Origin: Nocardioides sp.
Lineage (GTDB): Bacteria > Actinomycetota > Actinomycetes > Propionibacteriales > Nocardioidaceae
Direction: 5' to 3'
Assembly (NCBI GenBank): GCA_021731205.1
Contig: JAKFXV010000009.1
Span: 1 to 16,405 of the forward strand
Length of the DNA: 16,405 bases
Below, one piece after another: positions 13,704-16,405 of the stretch; position 1 is the first letter of the stretch, and the number at the start of each line of letters is the position of its first letter. Made by a program: the position numbers and the translations under genes. Below the pieces are notes generated by a model, which saw nothing but the letters and a program-made list of their open reading frames with translations, did not search any database and was not told the origin of the DNA.

Positions 13704-13718
13704 TACGATAGGCGCATG
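13704..13718 (+). promoter_or_regulatory. -10 element of a probable leaderless pdxS transcript
   Basis: TACGAT at 13704-13709, six bases, then ATG at 13716; no Shine-Dalgarno. It suggests that pdxS-pdxT has its own promoter inside the 63-base gap after pgsA. Confidence 0.65.
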
Positions 13719-14615
13719 TCTGACTTCAGTGAGCCCGCCGTCGGCACCACGCGCGTCAAGCGCGGAATGGCCGAGATGCTCAAGGGCGGCGTGATCATGG
13801 ACGTGGTCACGGCCGAGCAGGCCAAGATCGCCGAGGACGCCGGTGCGGTCGCGGTGATGGCGCTCGAGCGGGTCCCGGCGGACATCCGGGCTCAGGGCGG
13901 TGTGTCGCGGATGAGCGACCCCGACATGATCGACTCGATCATTGCCGCGGTCTCGATCCCCGTGATGGCCAAGGCCCGGATCGGGCACTTTGCCGAGGCG
14001 CAGGTGCTGCAGAGCCTCGGGGTCGACTACGTCGACGAGTCCGAGGTGCTGACGCCGGCCGACTACGCCAACCACATCGACAAGTGGGCCTTCACCGTGC
14101 CGTTCGTGTGCGGCGCGACCAACCTCGGCGAAGCGCTGCGGAGGATCACCGAGGGCGCGGCGATGATCCGGTCCAAGGGCGAAGCGGGCACCGGAGATGT
14201 CTCCAACGCGGTGACCCACATGCGCACGATCCGCGCCGAGTTGCGCCGGCTGCAGGGCCTCCCCGCCGACGAGCTGTACGTCGCCGCAAAGCAGCTGCAG
14301 GCGCCGTACGACCTGGTCAAGGAGGTCGCCGAGGCCGGCAAGTTGCCCGTGGTGCTGTTCGTCGCCGGTGGGATCGCCACCCCGGCGGACGCCGCCATGA
14401 TGATGCAGCTGGGCGCCGAGGGAGTCTTCGTCGGGTCCGGCATCTTCAAGTCCGGCAATCCCGCCGAGCGCGCCGCGGCGATCGTGCAGGCCACCACGTT
14501 CCATGACGACCCCGAGGTGGTCGCGAAGGTGTCGCGAGGTCTCGGCGAGGCGATGGTCGGGATCAACGTCGACGAGATCCCCCAGCCGCACCGCCTGGCC
14601 GAACGCGGTTGGTGA
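13716..14615 (+). CDS. pdxS: pyridoxal 5'-phosphate synthase, PdxS subunit
   Basis: 299 residues, the normal length of this strongly conserved TIM-barrel enzyme. With PdxT it makes PLP directly from ribose 5-phosphate, glyceraldehyde 3-phosphate and ammonia. The catalytic residues are visible: Asp29 (VIMDVV), Lys86 ([10 protein letters not shown]), which binds the pentose and chromophore, and Lys154 ([12 protein letters not shown]), which swings the intermediate to the second site. The phosphate-binding [30 protein letters not shown] segments are intact. These positions are each five higher than in B. subtilis PdxS (Asp24, Lys81, Lys149). Its stop overlaps the pdxT start by four bases. It probably initiates on a leaderless message. 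Confidence 0.98.
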   Translation: MSDFSEPAVGTTRVKRGMAEMLKGGVIMDVVTAEQAKIAEDAGAVAVMALERVPADIRAQGGVSRMSDPDMIDSIIAAVSIPVMAKARIGHFAEAQVLQSLGVDYVDESEVLTPADYANHIDKWAFTVPFVCGATNLGEALRRITEGAAMIRSKGEAGTGDVSNAVTHMRTIRAELRRLQGLPADELYVAAKQLQAPYDLVKEVAEAGKLPVVLFVAGGIATPADAAMMMQLGAEGVFVGSGIFKSGNPAERAAAIVQATTFHDDPEVVAKVSRGLGEAMVGINVDEIPQPHRLAERGW

Positions 14616-15214
14616 CCCTCGGCGTACTCGCCCTCCAAGGTGACGTGCGCGAGCACGTCGAGGTGCTGTCGTCTCTGGGTGTCGACTCGCTCGCCGTACG
14701 ACGGCCCGTCGATCTCGACCGCTGCGACGGGCTGGTCCTTCCTGGCGGCGAGTCGACGACGATCGCCAAGCTGGCCCGGACCTTCGGCGTCATCGATGCG
14801 CTCCGGGAGCGCATCGCCGGTGGCCTGCCGGTGCTGGGCACCTGTGCCGGCATGATCCTGTTGGCCGATCGGGTCGTGGACGGCACGGCCGACCAGGAGA
14901 CCTTCGGAGGCCTCGACGTGACGGTGCGCCGCAACGCCTTCGGCCGCCAGGTGGACTCATTCGAAGGCCCGGTTCTCGTCAACGGACTCGACGAACCGGT
15001 CCACGGCGTGTTCATCCGGGCGCCGTGGGTCGAGCAGGTCGGCGCAGGGGTGGAGATCTTGGCGCGGCTCGATGAGCGAGCCGTCCCCGGTGCCGTCGGT
15101 AGGATCGTCGCGGTGCGGGAGGGCCCGATCCTCGCAACGGCTTTCCACCCCGAGGTGGGTGCCGATCCGCGGATCCATGCCATGTTCGTGGAGATGGTCC
15201 GCCGACAGCACTAG
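14612..15214 (+). CDS. pdxT: pyridoxal 5'-phosphate synthase glutaminase subunit PdxT
   Basis: 200-residue class I glutamine amidotransferase that feeds ammonia to PdxS. N-terminal [17 protein letters not shown], the [11 protein letters not shown] oxyanion/substrate loop (44-54), nucleophile Cys78 in [10 protein letters not shown], and His179/Glu181 in ATAFHPEVG complete the triad. The GTG start at 14612 overlaps the pdxS TGA (GTGA), the usual arrangement for translational coupling; a TTG one codon earlier is possible but less likely. One PdxT per PdxS keeps the 12:12 complex stoichiometry. Confidence 0.97.
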   Translation: MTLGVLALQGDVREHVEVLSSLGVDSLAVRRPVDLDRCDGLVLPGGESTTIAKLARTFGVIDALRERIAGGLPVLGTCAGMILLADRVVDGTADQETFGGLDVTVRRNAFGRQVDSFEGPVLVNGLDEPVHGVFIRAPWVEQVGAGVEILARLDERAVPGAVGRIVAVREGPILATAFHPEVGADPRIHAMFVEMVRRQH

Positions 15215-15272
15215 CCTCCCGAGCGACACCACAGCAGTCACGAACGCCGAGACGAAACGCAGAGAAGGACGC

Positions 15273-16034
15273 ATGTCTGGTCATTCCAAATGGGCGACAA
15301 CCAAGCACAAGAAGGCAGTCGTCGACGCCCGCCGAGGCAAGCTGTTCGCCAAGCTGATCAAGAACATCGAGGTCGCCGCGCGGATGGGCGGGGGAGACCC
15401 GGCCGGCAACCCGACGCTGTACGACGCGATCCAGAAGGCCAAGAAGTCGTCGGTCCCCAACGACAACATCGACCGCGCCGTCAAGCGCGGATCGGGCGCC
15501 GAGGCCGGGGGAGCGGACTACCAGACGATCATGTACGAGGGCTACGGCCCGTCCGGGGTGGCCTTGTTGATCGAGTGCCTGACCGACAACAAGAACCGCG
15601 CTGCGATGGAGGTGCGCACCGCGACCTCTCGCAACGGCGGCACCCTGGCCGATCCGGGCTCGGTCTCCTTCCTGTTCCATCGCAAAGGCGTCGTGATCGT
15701 GCCCAAAGAGCAAGACTCGCGGATCGTGAGCGAGGACGACGTAATCGAAGCAACGTTGGACGCCGGCGCTGAGGACGTCAACGATCTTGGTGAGGCGTTC
15801 CAGGTGGTGAGCGAGGCGACCGATCTGATCGCCGTGCGTTCGGCCCTGCAGCAGGCGGGAGTCGACTACGACTCCGCCGAGGCAGAGTTCATGCCCGATC
15901 TCGAGGTCGGGCTCGACGAGGAAGGCGCCACGAAGTTCTTCCGACTGGTCGAGGCCCTCGAAGACCTCGATGACGTGCAGAACGTGTTCTCCAACGCCGA
16001 CATCTCCGACGAGGTCTTGGCGGCGCTGGGTTGA
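15273..16034 (+). CDS. yebC: YebC/PmpR-family DNA-binding regulator or translation factor
   Basis: 253 residues, the standard size, with the three-domain YebC order. The N-terminal hallmark is [24 protein letters not shown]. It is followed by [34 protein letters not shown] and [22 protein letters not shown]. The acidic C-terminal part ends [23 protein letters not shown]. The family is described both as transcription regulators and, for YebC1/YebC2 proteins, as ribosome-associated factors easing translation of polyproline. The usual position just before ruvC is kept here. GAAGGA close to the ATG at 15273 acts as ribosome binding site. The codon start is confirmed by the conserved MSGHSKW N terminus. 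Confidence 0.97.
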   Translation: MSGHSKWATTKHKKAVVDARRGKLFAKLIKNIEVAARMGGGDPAGNPTLYDAIQKAKKSSVPNDNIDRAVKRGSGAEAGGADYQTIMYEGYGPSGVALLIECLTDNKNRAAMEVRTATSRNGGTLADPGSVSFLFHRKGVVIVPKEQDSRIVSEDDVIEATLDAGAEDVNDLGEAFQVVSEATDLIAVRSALQQAGVDYDSAEAEFMPDLEVGLDEEGATKFFRLVEALEDLDDVQNVFSNADISDEVLAALG

Positions 16035-16084
16035 GCCTGGCGCGCTGACCGCGTGTCGCGTGGGCCTGGACTGTCACAGCGGAC

Positions 16085-16090
16085 TACCTT
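16085..16090 (+). promoter_or_regulatory. candidate -10 element of the ruvC promoter
   Basis: TACCTT lies directly before the LexA palindrome, so transcription would start inside the operator. No matching -35 is evident. TTGACT at 16089-16094 overlaps it and could instead be a -35 of a promoter whose -10 is not clear. Confidence 0.35.
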
Positions 16091-16095
16091 GACTT

Positions 16096-16111
16096 CCGAA
16101 CACACGTTCGG
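16096..16111. promoter_or_regulatory. LexA (SOS) box before ruvC
   Basis: CCGAAC-ACAC-GTTCGG is a perfect palindrome that matches the actinobacterial/Gram-positive SOS box core CGAAC-N4-GTTCG. It ends 15 bases before the ruvC ATG, where bound LexA would block transcription. This predicts DNA-damage induction of ruvC and of any ruvA/ruvB genes behind it. Confidence 0.85.
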
Positions 16112-16126
16112 GCGAGAGGTGGAGCG

Positions 16127-16405
16127 ATGCGAGTGCTCGGGATCGACCCCGGCCTGACCCGGTGCGGCCTGGGCTTGGTCGAGGGGGCGGTGGGGCAGCC
16201 GCTGCGCCTGATCGACGTCAACGTGCTGCGCACATCGGCCGACCAGCCCATCGCTCAACGCCTCGTGACGATCAAGCTTGGCATCGACGCCTGGATCGAG
16301 GAGCATCAGCCGGACGCTGTTGCCGTGGAGCGTGTGTTCGCTCGCAGCGACTCCAGCACCGTCATGGGCACGGCCCAGGCGAGTGGCCTGGCCTTGGTAG
16401 CGGCC
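16127..16405 (+). CDS. ruvC: Holliday junction resolvase RuvC, N-terminal part
   Basis: 93 codons from the ATG to the right edge of the window; the gene is cut by the window, not broken. RuvC dimers cleave Holliday junctions symmetrically together with RuvAB. The RNase-H-fold opening is MRVLGIDPGLTRCGLG with catalytic Asp7, and the second catalytic residue Glu68 is in DAVAVERVF. The remaining two acids (near 138 and 141 in E. coli) lie outside. GAGGTGGAG just upstream is a good ribosome binding site, and a perfect LexA box precedes it. ruvA and ruvB would be expected to follow. Confidence 0.97.
   Translation, partial: MRVLGIDPGLTRCGLGLVEGAVGQPLRLIDVNVLRTSADQPIAQRLVTIKLGIDAWIEEHQPDAVAVERVFARSDSSTVMGTAQASGLALVAA

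Noticed and set aside
12927..14591. Open frame of 554 codons antisense to pgsA and pdxS
   Set aside because: Both sense genes are full-length with all catalytic residues. The antisense product is low-complexity Asp/His/Arg/Gly with no recognisable fold.
1..16405. CRISPR array, insertion sequence or toxin-antitoxin pair
   Set aside because: No regularly spaced repeats, transposase, terminal inverted repeats, or small paired toxin/antitoxin genes could be found on either strand.

Overview
The window comes from a high-GC actinobacterium, most likely of the Nocardioides/Propionibacteriales type. The evidence is the GC-rich codon use, an SsgA-family protein, the Gly-Cys-Val tRNA cluster, an actinobacterial LexA operator in front of ruvC, the PdxS/PdxT route to PLP, the gene order thrS-pgsA-pdxS-pdxT-yebC-ruvC, and repeated signs of leaderless transcription (TAnnnT six bases before the start codon). 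The genus is inferred from these features and was not tested.

Left part (1-6068): the C-terminal end of a TrkA/KtrA-type K+ uptake regulator faces a complete nitrilase-superfamily amidohydrolase. Divergent from the nitrilase gene is a probable copper module: a histidine-containing small membrane protein, a YcnI-like (DUF1775) exported copper protein, and a CopC-CopD fusion whose start overlaps the ycnI stop. A PPOX-class FMN protein and a sulfotransferase-family protein follow.

Middle part (6069-10880): a minus-strand tRNA cluster, Gly(GCC)-Cys(GCA)-Val(GAC), has a readable promoter and is divergent from an aminodeoxychorismate-lyase-like aminotransferase. Next come an SsgA-like division regulator, a TIGR02611-type membrane protein, an exported HNH nuclease lipoprotein, a compact voltage-gated-type K+ channel and a membrane-anchored PASTA-excalibur protein. 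The section ends with a second tRNA-Val (CAC), almost identical to the first and in the same orientation. This is the accessory-looking part of the window, and most of its proteins act at the envelope or in division.

Right part (11035-16405): a conserved housekeeping block reading rightward: threonyl-tRNA synthetase, a phosphatidylinositol-phosphate-synthase-type CDP-alcohol phosphotransferase, PdxS and PdxT (PLP synthase, 4-base overlap), YebC, and the start of RuvC behind a perfect LexA palindrome. The HIT, acyltransferase (PatA) and mannosyltransferase (PimA) genes that usually sit between thrS/pgsA and pdxS in related actinobacteria are absent here.

No insertion sequence, integrase, CRISPR array or clear pseudogene is visible, and no stretch longer than about 250 bases lacks a gene. 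I found no unmistakable new multi-gene system. The best candidates for a second look are the envelope-gene segment between the two tRNA-Val genes, with its HNH nuclease and nearby excalibur protein, and the missing PIM genes.
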